Source: Notamacropus eugenii (Eukaryota; Chordata; Mammalia; Diprotodontia; Macropodidae). From it: 64,000 bases of DNA. This document shows positions 32,126 through 44,129 of this stretch, one piece after another. A program made the position numbers and the translations under genes. The notes beneath the pieces are model-generated. The model ran no database searches, was not told the DNA's origin, and saw nothing but the letters and a program-made list of their open reading frames with translations. Position 1 is the first letter of the stretch. Each line of letters opens with the position of its first letter. The stretch covers positions 388,328,853 to 388,392,852 of the forward strand of contig NC_092872.1 of NCBI RefSeq assembly GCF_028372415.1, in the 5' to 3' direction.

Positions 32126-32714
32126 ATATGTTAAAGCAAAATTAGGATTCTATCTACTTCTTAATATATGGGATTCTCAAGAGTTTTTGTACTGGGTTTG
32201 GGCAAATGAGCTCTATCCCCAACTGGTCAACGTGCAGCATAGAGCCCTTATCAATTTTTTGCAAAGGGTTTTATACACTTATTGATGGCATGGAAAATTC
32301 AGGTCTCAATCTTCAAAACCATAGTGACATCCAGTGGTCTTTTCTAACAGTGCATGCTTTCATTTAGGCAAACTGGTAATGAACTGAACTGGCTTTTGTT
32401 TTGCTTTGTTTTTTGTTACTGTTTTTTTTTTTTTCCTTTACACACAGAAAAATCGTGCAAGACTAAACTGGGGAAGGCTCACATGGCACCTAGAGATTAT
32501 GAAATTTGAAATCTCAACTAATAGTTTCTTTCTAATATTCCATAGTTTGAGACGATGTCCTGCTTTATTTATTGGTTTACAGGTTCTCCCCTTTCAGCAT
32601 CAAGAAATTCTACTGTAAACTGCTAATTAAAATTCCCCAGGAATCTAAGAAAATCCTCAGTCATTCAAATCATTCAAAAATTCACTCTTATCATGCATAA
32701 AAGACTAACAAGTA

Positions 32715-32733
32715 TGTGTGTGTGTGTGTGTGT
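32715..32733. repeat. (GT)n short microsatellite
   Basis: GTGTGTGTGTGTGTGTGTG run. Confidence 0.9.
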
Positions 32734-32799
32734 TAATTAGAAGAATAAATAATAGGCATAAAACCAAGATTTGGGTTTTGGAATAACACTGCCTTCCCC

Positions 32800-33000
32800 A
32801 GCAGTGTGGTATAGAGGAAAGAGCACTCTATTTTGAGTCAGAGGATCTGGGTTCCAATTCCATTTCTGCTGTTTCCTACATCTATGACACTGGGCAAGTC
32901 ACTTTCCCTTTCTAAACCTGTTTCCACATCTATAAAATCAGAGGGCTGGATTAAATGACCTTTGCTATCTCTTGCAGCTCCAAATCTACAATGCCATGAC
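32800..33000 (+). repeat. MIR
   Basis: AGCAGTGTGGTATAGAGGAAAGAGCACTC, AGAGGATCTGGGTTCCAATTCC, CACTGGGCAAGTCACTTTCCC, ATAAAATCAGAGGGCTGGATTAAATGACC: a nearly complete MIR. Confidence 0.88.
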
Positions 33001-33109
33001 TATCTCTGATTGTTCCAAATTTAGAATGTAGAAAGGCCACAATGACTGAGAGACCCCTGGAATGTGAATCAGGAAATCTGGTCTCTGTTTACAAAGTGCT
33101 TGTGTGAAT

Positions 33110-33290
33110 AAGGCAAGGCACAGAGCATTGGAGGCTAGAAGAAACCTCAAAGATAATCTCATCCACCCCTTGAACAAACTTGGTTTGTTCAAGCTTTGTT
33201 CAAGCTTCCCTCAGCTAATAAGTTGGCAGAGACAGGACCAGAACCCAAGTCTCCTGACATGCAATCTAGTGCTTTTACCAAACTGTCTCA
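33110..33290 (-). repeat. MIR-related fragment
   Basis: AGAAACCTCAAAGATAATCTCATCCACCCC and GAACCCAAGTCTCCTGACATGCAATCTAGTGC resemble the antisense MIR 5' half with an internal change. Confidence 0.45.
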
Positions 33291-33299
33291 ATGTGTACA

Positions 33300-34032
33300 T
33301 GATGGGGAAAAGGTGAAATAGTATCTGTATCTTTAAAAAAAAAATGTGTCTGCTCTATAACATATATTTTAAAAGTCTTCAGGCACCTTAGCTGTATCAT
33401 GGATCTTACTCTTGGTCTATATAAAAGGAAAAACAAGAGATCCTTGTTCTTTTCCTAATTCCCCAAAGCCCCTTTCACTGCTGCTTTCTACCCTAGAGCA
33501 GACACATTTCATAGGTATGGTTTCCTTACAGTGCTGGTTGAGTTTCATTTTGTTCAATCTGGAAGCAGCTATAAAAATGTAAAGCAACAAAGTAAGATAA
33601 ACTGCGTTTGTGTGGAGGTTATATGCATCTAACATAAACCAACTCCGATTTAAGACTTTAAAAATGTTATTATAAAAAATGAGCCTCTTAGTTAACTGGC
33701 TCCAATCACTCATTTTCCATCAGTTGTCAATGCATGCTTCTTAATACTACTGGCTCTGCGAGATTTATGCTGACTCCCTCTTCTCCCTACCCCCAAAGCA
33801 AATAAAGTTTGAAATCATTTAATGGAAGACCCCTTCCTCCAAGAACACCCCTGAGTTGTACAGTACTCTGCGAAACACAAAATAAATACAATTAAACCCA
33901 ACATCTAATATTCTAACTTTTTTTCAAGAGGTGCTGGGGTTTAACTTTAGAGAAGAGCAGTAACATTTCTAGCATTATTAAACAACTAAATGAGAAAAGA
34001 AATTATTTATATCTGCCTTTAAAAAAACCATA

Positions 34033-34081
<49 letters not shown>

Positions 34082-35475
34082 CCTATGACGGCCTATTAGA
34101 GTGATTTAATGCCTATTCTTCTACGGAAGCAGTTTCACATTTTAAACTCCTCTAAACCAAGAATTTAACTGCTCCCCAGTCTCAAACACTTCACATCTGT
34201 TCCTCCAAAACAGTGTGATCATATAGTCCCTACAACTAAAGACATTTGCAGCTGACAATGATAATAGTAAGAATCTATGGTATCACCCTCATAGAGCTGT
34301 TTTAATAATGAAGGATATAAGAAAGTTACACAATAGTCAAGTTTTGACTTTCATTTTCCAATGGCTTTTGGCCGCCAAAAAAAGACCAATTTCTCTTCCT
34401 CCTCCCCTCTTGGTTTTTCCCTATACTAATTTGAGTGGAATCCCTCATTTTTAACTATCTTCCACCATCAGGACAGTATTCACTTTTTTTTTCTTCTTGA
34501 TATAACTCACAAGTAACTCTTTCAGACCTAATAGAACTGCTTGCACAAAGTGCAAAAATTTGACATATTTGAAAACAACCTGATGAAATAGGGAAAACAC
34601 TGGCCTGGGCATCACACTTGCAGTACCTCTTACAGGGTATGGCTCATAATAGGCAATTATTAGTGTTTACTGATTGATTGGTTGGGTTCCTATGGCAACC
34701 ACACATCCAACTAACTTGTGAAATTTCAGACAGACCAGTTAAACTCTCTAAGCCTCAGTTTTCTTCTCTGAAAAATGAGAAAGGAGGGAAGAAGAGAGAT
34801 GGTAGACATTCTCTAGAGTCCTTTTCCTTACAGTCATTCCAAAATTATTTATGTATATGAGGAGAAAGGTAGCAGTCATTTACTTTCAAATATAAAGTCA
34901 GTTCCGGACATTTCTACATGGGCAATCAACCAAAGCAAGAAGACTAATTCAGTTCTCTCACATTCACACCTGCACATGTAAATGTCTACTGTTCTTAGAT
35001 TCTTCACTTCAGAAATGTTCTAAGTTTTCACATGTGCCACAGTACTTAACCACAAGAATCCCTCAGGGACAAAAGTCTTCACGAGTATCTCTCCACTGCC
35101 AGGCTTTCTTTGTACAATGGTTGGTTCCAATCAATACAGAGAACTTTCTCCCATTAAAACAGCTATGTTGTTCTAGGTTCATCCACCTAGCCTTGGCGTC
35201 ATACAAGTTTGGACCCACTAATGGTAGACTCAAATTAAAAATATAATCAAGTGTAATGCTTTGTCACTAATTAACTTTCCCACCCCCTTAAAAATATACC
35301 ACTCTCACTGATATTAAGGGAAAATATTTGCTGCCTCTGTTCATATTCTAGTTTAAGACTTTAATTCATTGTGGCTAGGAAATACTGATGCATCCTGAAA
35401 AAGCCTGGTGATTGACATGTCTGATGTCAGAGAACAGGAACAGCAAAATTTAGAGTGCCTAGTCATCAATTTGGC
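33300..35475. other. Repeat-poor interval with (GT)n
   Basis: Longest stretch in the intergenic part without identifiable LINE or SINE, apart from a (GT)n run at 34035-34079 and a short MIR/L2-like tail near 34585-34680. No credible coding frame. 33340-33720 and 33920-34200 are candidates for conserved non-coding elements, by absence of repeats only. Confidence 0.42.
34035..34079. repeat. (GT)n microsatellite
   Basis: Uninterrupted GT run, about 22 units. Confidence 0.97.
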
Positions 35476-35479
35476 TGCA

Positions 35480-36078
35480 GTATGATGAATTTTCCAGCAA
35501 GAACAATTCATAAAAACAACCAAGTTGTAAGAAGAAAATGGGATTTGTCTGGAGACCAGAGTGACTACACAGGGAGATCACCAACTAAACTAAATTTTAA
35601 AAAGAAATGTGCAGAGGATGGCAAAGCCATATAATAGAGGATGAATCTAAAAGCATGGAATAATCCTGTAAAAAGTGTCAAGGATACTAAATTATATAAT
35701 GAGATGAAACTGACAAGGGTATTCAAGGAAACAACAACACTTTTAATTACATTGGGAGAAAAAAGGGACTTTAAAGAAGGGATAGAGCCTTTGCTTAAGT
35801 GATTCGTAAATGTTAACACTAGAGAGAAAGTAGAACAGCTCAATTCATACTTTGCTTCTGTTTTCTTGGCCACTGAGAGTCCCACTAGAACTTAAAGAAC
35901 AAAAAATGATTGACAAAGAGTTGATACCCAAGATACATAAGCACCATCTAGATGCCCTTAATTAGTGCAAGTTAGCTAGCCCAAATGAATCACAGCCTCA
36001 GGTCCTAAAAGATGTGATTTGAGAGATAATAAAAAACACAAGAGGCACCACACGATTGGAGAAGGGCAAATGCCCCAA
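35480..36078 (+). mobile_element. L3/CR1 element, segment 1 of 3
   Basis: A plus-strand frame contains EQLNSYFASVF, the linker just before the CR1 reverse transcriptase, at about 35835-35870. The segment stops at GGAGAAGGGCAAATGCCCCAATTTTT, equivalent to the 'gcaaatgttgtcccaatttt' point of CR1, and resumes at about 39350. Confidence 0.78.
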
Positions 36079-37737
36079 TTTTTTTTGAGAGAGTATTTAT
36101 TCAATCCATTTTGCCAAACATATAATTTAGCTAAGTACAGTATCGAAATGTCATCAAATGTAGTTGTTTTCTATTAATGCTATTCTACAAGCTGTTCTAC
36201 TCTGTGCCTTTTTTGCAGTTATTTTATTTTTCTAAGTTATTGTTTATTTTAAACATTCTTTTCTTTTTAAACTTTCAGTTCCAAATTCTCTCCCTCCCTC
36301 CACCCCTCCCCTTTCCACTGAGAAGGCAAATGATATGATATCAATTATATATGTGAAATCATACAAAACATTTCTATAGTAGCCATATTTTTTTCTAAAT
36401 CAAGAAAAATAAAGTAAGAAAATTATACTTCAGTTCGCACTTAGAGTTCATCACTTTTCTCTCTGGAGGTAGATAACGTTTTTTTCATCATGAATCCTTT
36501 GGGATTGTTTAGGACTCCAGGATCATTGTATTCATCAAAATAGCCAAGTCTTTCACAGCTAATCATCATTACAACATTGATGTTACTCTGCACAATGATC
36601 TCCCCATTTTTCTCACTTCATTTTTCACTAGTTCATATAGGTTTTGCCATGTTTTTCTGAAAGCATCTCTCTTGTCATTTATTATAGTACAAAAATACTC
36701 TGTCACAATCATATGTCACAAACTGTTCAGCCATTCTCCAACTGATGGGCATCCTCTCAATTTCCAATTCTTTGCCACCACAAAAAGAGCTGCTATAAAT
36801 ATTTCTGTACGTATAGATTATTTTTTTCTTTGATCTCTTTGGGATGCAGACCTAGTAGTAGTATTGCTGGGTCAAAGGGTATGCATAGTTTTATAGCCCT
36901 TTGAGCATAGTTCAAAATTGTTCTCTGGAAAGGCTGAACCAGTTCATTACTCCACTAGTAGTTCATTAGTGTACCTATTTTTCCCTTATCCTCTCTAGCT
37001 TTTGGGTTTTTTTAATAGGTGTGAGGTGGTAACTGAGAAGTATCTTAATTTGCATTTTTCTGATCAATAGTGATTTAGAGCATTTTTGCATGATTATAGT
37101 TTTGATTTTTTCTTCTCAAAAATGCCTCTTTAATTGCCTGTTACCTTTTAGCATAATGTAGTTTTCTTGATAATATCTTTTAATTGGGTTTATTTTTGCT
37201 TTTGCATTATCTTAGATTGTGATTACTACTTTTTTTACTTCAGCTGAAGCATTTTAGATTCTGCTCTAGCCTTTTATTTTAATTCTGTGTGTGTCTTTCT
37301 GTTTCAAGTAAATAGTATATTGTTAAAAAAAAATTTCTCACATAAACAAGACGTGCATAAAAGAACTTTCACAATGGAGGGGGATATACAGGGGGTAGTG
37401 GGCAATGCTTGAACCTTACTCTCATCAGAATTAATTCAAAGAGGGAATTATACACTTACACAAATACCTATCTATATATACACATTTAATTGTGTATAGA
37501 AATGCAACTTACCCAATAGAAAAATAGGAGGGGAAAGGAATAAAAGAAAGGGGGAGCAGTGACAAACTATGCTAACAACATTTGTTGGATTCTGGTTTCT
37601 AATTTATTCTGCTATCTGCAGAATTTTTATGCTTTATGTTTTATGGATGAACTCATCCCATTCACATTCATAGTTATGATTGCTAATTGTATATTTCCCT
37701 CCATTTCTTCTCCATTGTCTTCTTTGTTTCCTTCATC

Positions 37738-37774
37738 ATCTTCTTCTTCCTCTTCTCCTTCTCTTTCTCCTTCA
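37738..37774. repeat. (TTC)n-rich tract
   Basis: CATCTTCTTCTTCCTCTTCTCC run, within the rearranged L1. Confidence 0.85.
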
Positions 37775-38723
37775 CCTTGCTTTGTGTGATCCTAACTATG
37801 ATTCTTTGATACTTTCAATTTGATTGGGGAGCTCTGGAATTTGACTATAATATTCCTGAGAATTTTCATCTTGGGATCTCTTCCAGGCAGTAATCAGTGA
37901 ATTTTTTTCTCAATTTTTATTTTACCTTCTGGTTCTAGATATTGGGGAAGTTTTCCTTGATAATTTCTTGAAAGATGATGTCTTAGCTCTTTCTTTGCTC
38001 ATGACTTTCAGGTAGTCCAATAATTCTTAAATTATTTCTCCTGGGTCTATTTTTCAGGTCAGTTGTTTTTCCAATGAGAAAATTCACATTTTTCTTTTTT
38101 TTTATTCTTATGACTTTGTTTTATTGTTTCTTGATGTTTCATGGAATCATTAGTTTCCATTTGCCCAATTCTAATTTTTAAGGAATTATTTTCTTCAGTG
38201 AACTTTTGCACAACTTTTTTCATTTGGCCAATTCTGCCTTTTAAGGTGTTATTTTCTTCAGTGAATTTTTGTATCTACTTTTCCATTTGGTCTATTCTGC
38301 TCTTTAAGGAATTCTCTTCAGGGGATTTCTCTTTTACCATGTGGTCAATTCCATTTTTAAGGTATTATATTCTTTAGTATTTTTTGTGCCTCTTTTACCA
38401 AGCTGTTAATTCTCTTTTCGTAATTTTTTTTTTTTTTGCATCACTCTCATTTTTTTTCCCAATTTGTACTCTACTACTCTTTATCTCTTTCATTAACTCT
38501 TCTAGGAATTCTTGTTGATTTGGGATCCAACTAACATTTTTGAGGCTTTGGGGGAGGCAGCTATTTTCACATTGTTTTCTTCTGAGTTTCTGTCCTGCTC
38601 TTCTCTGCCACTGTAATAGCTTTTTATTGTCAAATTCTCTTTTGTTGTCATTTGCTCATTTTCCCCAGCCCATTTCTTGAGTTTGAACTTTATGCTCAAG
38701 TTGGGATCTGCTCACCGGGAAGC

Positions 38724-38742
38724 GGGGGGGGGGGGGGGGGGT
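38724..38742. repeat. Poly-G run
   Basis: About 18 G in a row within L1 5' UTR. A second run (about 13 G) lies at 39330-39343. Homopolymer length in assembled sequence is unreliable. Confidence 0.85.
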
Positions 38743-39349
38743 TGGGAAGGCACTGTGCCAAGCTTTAGTTTTTTCATGCTGCTGTTTCAGAGCTAGTTCT
38801 GGAGGTCTACAAGTTTTGGGTGCTTTCATGATGATGTGATCCTGGGAGAAATATGGTTACTGCTCCCCTAGTCTGCACTCTGGATTTTGCCCAGGAAGGA
38901 CCCCTGGTCCCCTGCAGCCACAAGTGCTAGCACTCATCTTTACCTTGGAACCGTAACCAGGAACCCTGTTCCCTTATGATTGACTACCAGCACTCCTCTC
39001 TGCCCTGGAACTGCAACCCCGAACGGCATATGGGCGAAAGAGTTGCCAATCGCCACCAGCTTACCCAGTGCCATCAAAGGGTCCCCTGTAATCTTTCTTT
39101 CTGACCAGTTGTCCAACTCTTTACCATCTCTGAGGTGTGAGCTCCCAAACTTGCTGCTGCGGTTGCCATCACAAGTTGTGTGGGCTCTCAACAGGCCTCC
39201 ACCCCCATCCCACAGACCTGTTTTGCTGACCTCTTAAGTTTTCTTAGGCCAGAAAAATTTCTTACCCTGACTTTTTGTTGACTCTGCCACTCCAAAATCT
39301 TATTTGAAGTATCATTTTAAAGTTGTTTGGGGGGGGGGGGGGGTTGGCG

Positions 39350-39911
39350 GTTGTTGGGAGAAACTTTGGTTCTTGGGAAAATTCTAGAATAGATCATTAA
39401 AGAAATGTTTGGTGAAGATGTAGAAGGGGAATCAGTAGTCATAAAGGACCAGCACAGTTTCACCAAGAAATGGTCAGGCCAGACTAACCTCATTTGTTTT
39501 TCTGACAGAATTACTAAAGTAATAAGATGATAGTTACCTAGATTTATCAAAACCTTTGAGAAAATAATTCATACTATTTTTGAGGGGAAGATAGATTAGA
39601 TAATAACATAATTAGATGCATTAGGAACTGGATGGATGGCCAAACTCAAAGAGTGGTTGTTTAATGGTTTACTTTCAACATGGCAGCAAGTTTCCAGAGA
39701 ATCTGTGTTTAGCCCTATGCTGTTTAACAAGTTTATAAATAACTTGGATAAGTGCACAGACGGTATACTTGCCAAATTCATGAAAGATACAAAGCTAGGA
39801 AATATATTTAAAACACTGGAAGACTATCAAGATGCAGAAGATCTTAACAGAGTAAATAACAGTCTTGAATCTAATGATTTGAAATTCAATAGAAATAAAT
39901 GAAAAGTCTTA
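39350..39911 (+). mobile_element. L3/CR1 element, segment 2 of 3
   Basis: Resumes at TTGGGAAAATTCTAGAATAGATCATTAAAG. It encodes SPMLFNKFINNLDKCTDGIL and AKFMKDTKLGN (the PQGSVLGPLLFNIFINDL..AKFADDTKLG box of CR1, with A-D lost), then LESNDLKFNRNK (NLMKFNPDKCKVL). It is interrupted by a SINE at 39912. Confidence 0.85.
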
Positions 39912-40118
39912 CTGCTGCCCCATTGGGGATTTTCATGGCAAAGCTCTGATTTGCCATTTCCTTCCTTCATTTTCCAGATAAGGAGCTGAGGCAAACAGGG
40001 TTAAGTGACTTGCCCAGGGTCACACAGCTTGTGTCTGAGGCCAGATTTGAACTCACGAAGATGAGTCTTCTTGTTTTCAAGTCTGGTGCTCTACCCAATG
40101 TACCACTTAGCTGCCCCT
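39912..40118 (-). repeat. MON1/WSINE-type SINE nested in L3/CR1
   Basis: TTTGCCATTTCCTTCCTTCATTTTCCAGATAAGGAGCTGAGGCAAACAGGG, GACTTGCCCAGGGTCACACAGCTTG, CTTAGCTGCCCC. Antisense. Confidence 0.92.
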
Positions 40119-40795
40119 TGGCACACAGGTACAAAAAAATCAGCTTCACAAGTACGAGATAATAGATGCTTGCTTACATGGCTTATCTGGGGATTTTAGT
40201 GAATTGCAAGCTCAGTATAAGTCAGCAGTGTAATGTGGCAGCCAAAAACTAAGGAAACTAAGAAGAAGAGTTTCCAGGAAGAAGGAAGTGATAATCTCAC
40301 CATAATCTGTCCTCATTATGCATCAAGTGAAATATTGCCTTCAGTTCTGGAAACTGGAATTTAAGGACACTGACAAGTTGGAGAGTATCCAAAAGAGAGG
40401 AATTAGGATGGTGAACTTATCTTTAGCTTAGAGATGATTTAAGGGGACACAACAGCCATCACAGGAATTTGAAGGACTTTCATGTGGAGGAGGGCCCCAG
40501 AGGGCAGAACCAGGAGCATCAGGAGGAAAGTGCAGAGGTAAGAGGCAATTAGGTTTTTTGTTTTAAGGGGAAAAAAACAAACAAACAACTTTCTAACAAT
40601 TAAAAGTAATTCAAAAGTATGATGGACTACCTTGAGAGGTGATGGGTTCCCTCTCCTTGGAAGTTTTGAAGCAGACACTTGACAACTACTTAGAAGGTCT
40701 GTCATAGTAAAGATTACTTTCCTATGTGGGTCTGAATAAATGGCCATTGAGGTCCCCACCAACTCTCAGATTCTGTGATTCTGCTGTTCTGTGAA
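40119..40795 (+). mobile_element. L3/CR1 element, segment 3 of 3 (3' end)
   Basis: AATCAGCTTCACAAGTACGAGATAAT, GTGAATTGCAAGCTCAGTATAAGTCAGCAGTGTAATGTGGCAGCCAAAA, GACAAGTTGGAGAGTATCC. It ends with the CR1-type 3' terminus CTCAGATTCTGTGATTCTG. Confidence 0.82.
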
Positions 40796-40839
40796 AAAGG
40801 GTTTTGATCTGTTTTATTTTTTAAGGTGAACAATTTATT

Positions 40840-41065
40840 TAATAACAATTAACATTTGCATTGAACTATGTGCCAAGCAGTTTATAATAACTTACTTGAT
40901 CCTCATTATTCTCATTTTATAAAAGAGGAGATTGAGGCAAACAGAAGTTAAGTGACTTGCCCAGGGTCACATAGCTTGTAAATGTCTGAGGCTGGATTTG
41001 AATTTAGATCACCCTGACTCCAGGCCCAGGACTCTATTGACTTTACCATCTAGCTGCTCCATGAG
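40840..41065 (-). repeat. MIR-related SINE
   Basis: AATAACAATTAACATTTGCATTG, CTCATTTTATAAAAGAGGAGATTGAGGC, GACTTGCCCAGGGTCACATAGCTTGTAAATGTCTGAGGCTGGATTTG, ACCATCTAGCTGCTCC. Confidence 0.88.
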
Positions 41066-42265
41066 TTATTGTCTTATAACCCTTCTTTTTTATTTTAGTA
41101 TTTTTTAAAATAATTTTATTTGTTCTCTTAACGAAGTATCAACACCAATTAAATTACACTCATCAGTTTTACTTCCTGCTTTTGTTAGCTAAAACTTATA
41201 CAAAAAGAGCGTGTACATTTTGGTTTTTAATTAGAATATTTGAAAATTAAATGAACACCTGTTCAAAGCTAACTTAGGAATCTGACACTTGAGAAAGGTA
41301 TAGTGGGTATTTTAATGATCCTTCCATAAACATTTTATGAATTCTATCCCTGTACTGTTGAACTAAGGAAAGGAAAGTGCCTGTATAACATCACCTCGAA
41401 CCTTCACAGAAACATCTTATTAACAGTCACAATGTAATGCTATATTTCCTAGTTTTATATAAAGTCAATATGAGAATCATTTGGTTGGAGAGTATCTCTG
41501 TATAATTTATAAATATGTTGAAGGTACTACCCACTAAATTCTTGAATACCTCTTATACATTAAAGAATCACATGACAAATCCCTACTTTAGTTCTAGGAA
41601 AAATTCTTCCGTAGATAAATTTGTGTGTTTTCTATTGTCAGAAAAATCCTACAACCCCAATATTTCCCTTTTTTATTTTTCCTGCCAGAAAACTTAGAGC
41701 CAGATACGGTCATCCATTTAGTTAAGGTGCCTCAAAATATTTATTCCTTCAACTTCCTTCAGGAAGTCCCTCTTTTATATTTTGTCATTGTGTTTTACCT
41801 GGTTTCCTTAAGCTACTTCAAGTCTTTTTGAGGGTAGATGAAATAGGATCCAGAAACAAAGTACAAGTCAAACACACACACACACACACACAATCACAGA
41901 ATTTAAGAACTGAAAAGGACTTTGATCCTACTATTAAGTTTCCTGTACAACACAACAATTAGCAACTTCATTTCCAATAATGGACATAAAAGATTGCTCC
42001 AAGCAACACCTTCCAGGAATAGCATTCTTTAAAAATCAGAGATAAACTTTTTTTTCTGGAAAGATGATGGCAAAGATGAAAGATTATTAAACACTCTAAG
42101 CTTTAATATATGTTGAATTATATAAATAGGGTAAATACTGATTTGTCCAAGTCCCAGAATATTGTAATAAGGAAGGGAAACCTTGCAATTTGAGAGTTAA
42201 GTTTACAATAAAGGAAATACTTTTTTTCCACACAGTACATAGGAAACATGTAAAGCCTAAAAATG
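41066..42265. other. Repeat-poor interval
   Basis: Only an (AC)n run at 41872-41892 was recognised. No credible coding frame. Confidence 0.4.
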
Positions 42266-42269
42266 CAGA

Positions 42270-42400
42270 CTCAAAGAGTTCTACAATTGTAAACTAGATG
42301 GGACCTTCAAACTTATCTATTCACCTCAATTTTATTGATGAGACTGAAATCCAGAAAGATTGAGTAAACCTGTTTGATACCACATGGCAAGTTCATTGCA
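42270..42400 (-). repeat. MIR fragment
   Basis: AAACTAGATGGGACCTTCAAAC, TTTTATTGATGAGACTGAAATCCAGAAAGATTGAG. Confidence 0.6.
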
Positions 42401-42489
42401 CAGGCAGAACTATTTCTTCCAAACTTTTTCTCTGTTAGGACACCACCATCATCTTTCCAGCTATCCTTGAAGTCATCTTTCTTTTCTCT

Positions 42490-42521
42490 CCCCCTCCCAC
42501 CCCCACCCCCACCCCACCCCC
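42490..42521 (-). other. G-quadruplex-prone tract (minus strand)
   Basis: Plus strand is C4-5 runs separated by single T or A (six runs). The complement meets the G3+N1-7 rule with one-base loops. Confidence 0.7.
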
Positions 42522-42559
42522 GTATCCAATTAGCTTGTCACCTATTGTCAATTCTTCCA

Positions 42560-43235
42560 CTACATCCCCTTTTCTTCTACTCACACAATTTATATCTACC
42601 CTCGAGCAGGTTTTATTACTTCTTTTTTTTGACTGCTGCAATAGCTTTTTAACTGGTCTCCTTGCTTTTTATCTCAACACTCATCATTCTCATTTCTGCC
42701 AAAGCAATAGTCCTAAAGCACAAGTCAGATGAAGTCAATTCTTACACAAACAACTTCAGTGTTTCCCTATCACCCGCGTAAAATAGAATCTCTTCAGCCA
42801 CATTCAGTCCTCCAGTCTGGCTCCAATCTACCTTTCCAGATTTATTCCTATTACTCCCTTTTATATACTATGCATTCCAACAAAATTAGACTACCTACTA
42901 TTCCCAGAACTCAACATTCCCTCTCCATCTTTCTGTTTTCACATAGCCAATCTCCCTTGCCTGATAGCACTCCCTATTCACCACAGTATCATAGAATCCT
43001 TAGCTTCCTTCATAATTCAGTTACAGTATCAATGGACCAAGTCTTTCCCATTTCCCCATAGCTACCAATGCTGCCTTCCTCCTCAAATTGTCTTGTATTT
43101 ATACTTATTTATGTATTTATTCCTCAGTAGAATATAATCTTGAGGGCAGATAGTTTTCCATTTTCCATTTGCAACTCCAGCACCTAGAACTGCCATTGCA
43201 GAAAGTAGAAATTCAATGTTTGTTGAATTTCTGCT
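42560..43235 (+). mobile_element. L2 3' region, copy 1
   Basis: GACTGCTGCAATAGCTTTTTAACTGGTCTCC, CAGTCCTCCAGTCTGGCTCCAATCTACC, then the terminal GAGGGCAGATAGTTTTCC..CCAGCACCTAGAACTGC..TTGTTGAATT. Nearly continuous sense L2. Confidence 0.85.
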
Positions 43236-43454
43236 ACATCATGCTCTCAAAACTTGTGAGAGAGCTACACGAGAAATTAGGGTGTTTTAGGATAAATCTT
43301 TACATCTCAAAGGTGAACTTTGAAGTCGATATTAAGAATGACAAACACAACCTTACACAAGACTTTTGTGATGCCACTATCAGACAGAATCTCAGGCCAG
43401 TTGAATCTAATTCAATTTGGCAAACTTGCTTATGTAGACAGTGAATAAAACATT

Positions 43455-43572
43455 TTGTTCTAGAAACAAAGAGATGAAATGATTTGCACATGGGTTACAT
43501 GGCTAGTGCCAACTGGAACTTGAATTAAGGCCTCCTGAATCTGAGTCCCATGCTCTATACCATGCTCCTTCT
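43455..43572 (-). repeat. MIR fragment
   Basis: GATGAAATGATTTGCACATGGGTTACATGGCTAGTGCC, GAATTAAGGCCTCCTGAATCTGAGTCCCATGCTC. Confidence 0.65.
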
Positions 43573-43574
43573 CT

Positions 43575-43960
43575 CATGTCTCCCTTTTACACATGCTACA
43601 GGTAAATTAACTTCCTTGTCTTCCTAAAACTTTCTATCTTGGCTGTCCCTCCTCACTTCTCATTGAATCTCCAATTCCCATCAAAGCCCAAGTACTACTT
43701 TTTATGTGAAGCTTCTCCAAATTAGGAGAGCCCTTCCTCCTCACCCATATCTGGGAATCCTTCCCTTCCTTCAAGGTACAGTTCAACCACATCCTCCAAC
43801 ACTAAGCCCCTTTTCTGACTGCAGATGCTGGTGTTCTTCACCCTTAAACTTAGTGTTTATTTTGTTATTTATCCTGTATATTCTTCATCTTACACACTGT
43901 CTCCTTCAATACACACATTGCACCATGCTGGCCCGATGATATCGGTCACATCAGAATTTC
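43575..43960 (+). mobile_element. L2 3' region, copy 2
   Basis: CATCAAAGCCCAAGTACTACTTTTTATGTGAAGC, CTTCCCTTCCTTCAAGGTACAGTTCAACCACATCC, CTGTATATTCTTCATCTTACACACTG. A second sense L2, or the same element after rearrangement. Confidence 0.7.
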
Positions 43961-44129
43961 TATATTGCTCTTGCACACATTAAAATTATTCTTCTTAGGG
44001 TTGTTTAGAAGTAATTTGAAAATGGCAAGTTGCAAATCAAAGGAGTGCTTTAGACTTCTCATAAGGTCTGATACTCAAGTATCCAAACAGTCCTATGAAA
44101 AGACACCAAGATTCACTATCAATGAGCAC

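Larger units (their letters stand above)
36079..39345 (-). mobile_element. L1, rearranged, inserted in L3/CR1
   Basis: Minus-strand L1. Its A-tail is the T-run at 36079. 36085-37335 is antisense 3' sequence (TTCAGCCATTCTCCAACTGATGGGCATCC, CCACCACAAAAAGAGCTGCTATAAATATT, TAGGTGTGAGGTGGTAACTGAG). 37335-37565 is 3' UTR-like sequence in the opposite (plus) direction. 37840-38500 is antisense ORF1 with its coiled coil (repeated TTTTCTTCAGTGAA). 38500-39345 is 5' UTR, ending in a G-run. Most of ORF2 is missing. Confidence 0.72.

Noticed and set aside
42374..43061. Overlapping plus-strand frames rich in Ser/Pro/Phe
   Set aside because: Translations of L2 sense sequence and a C-rich tract; not genes.
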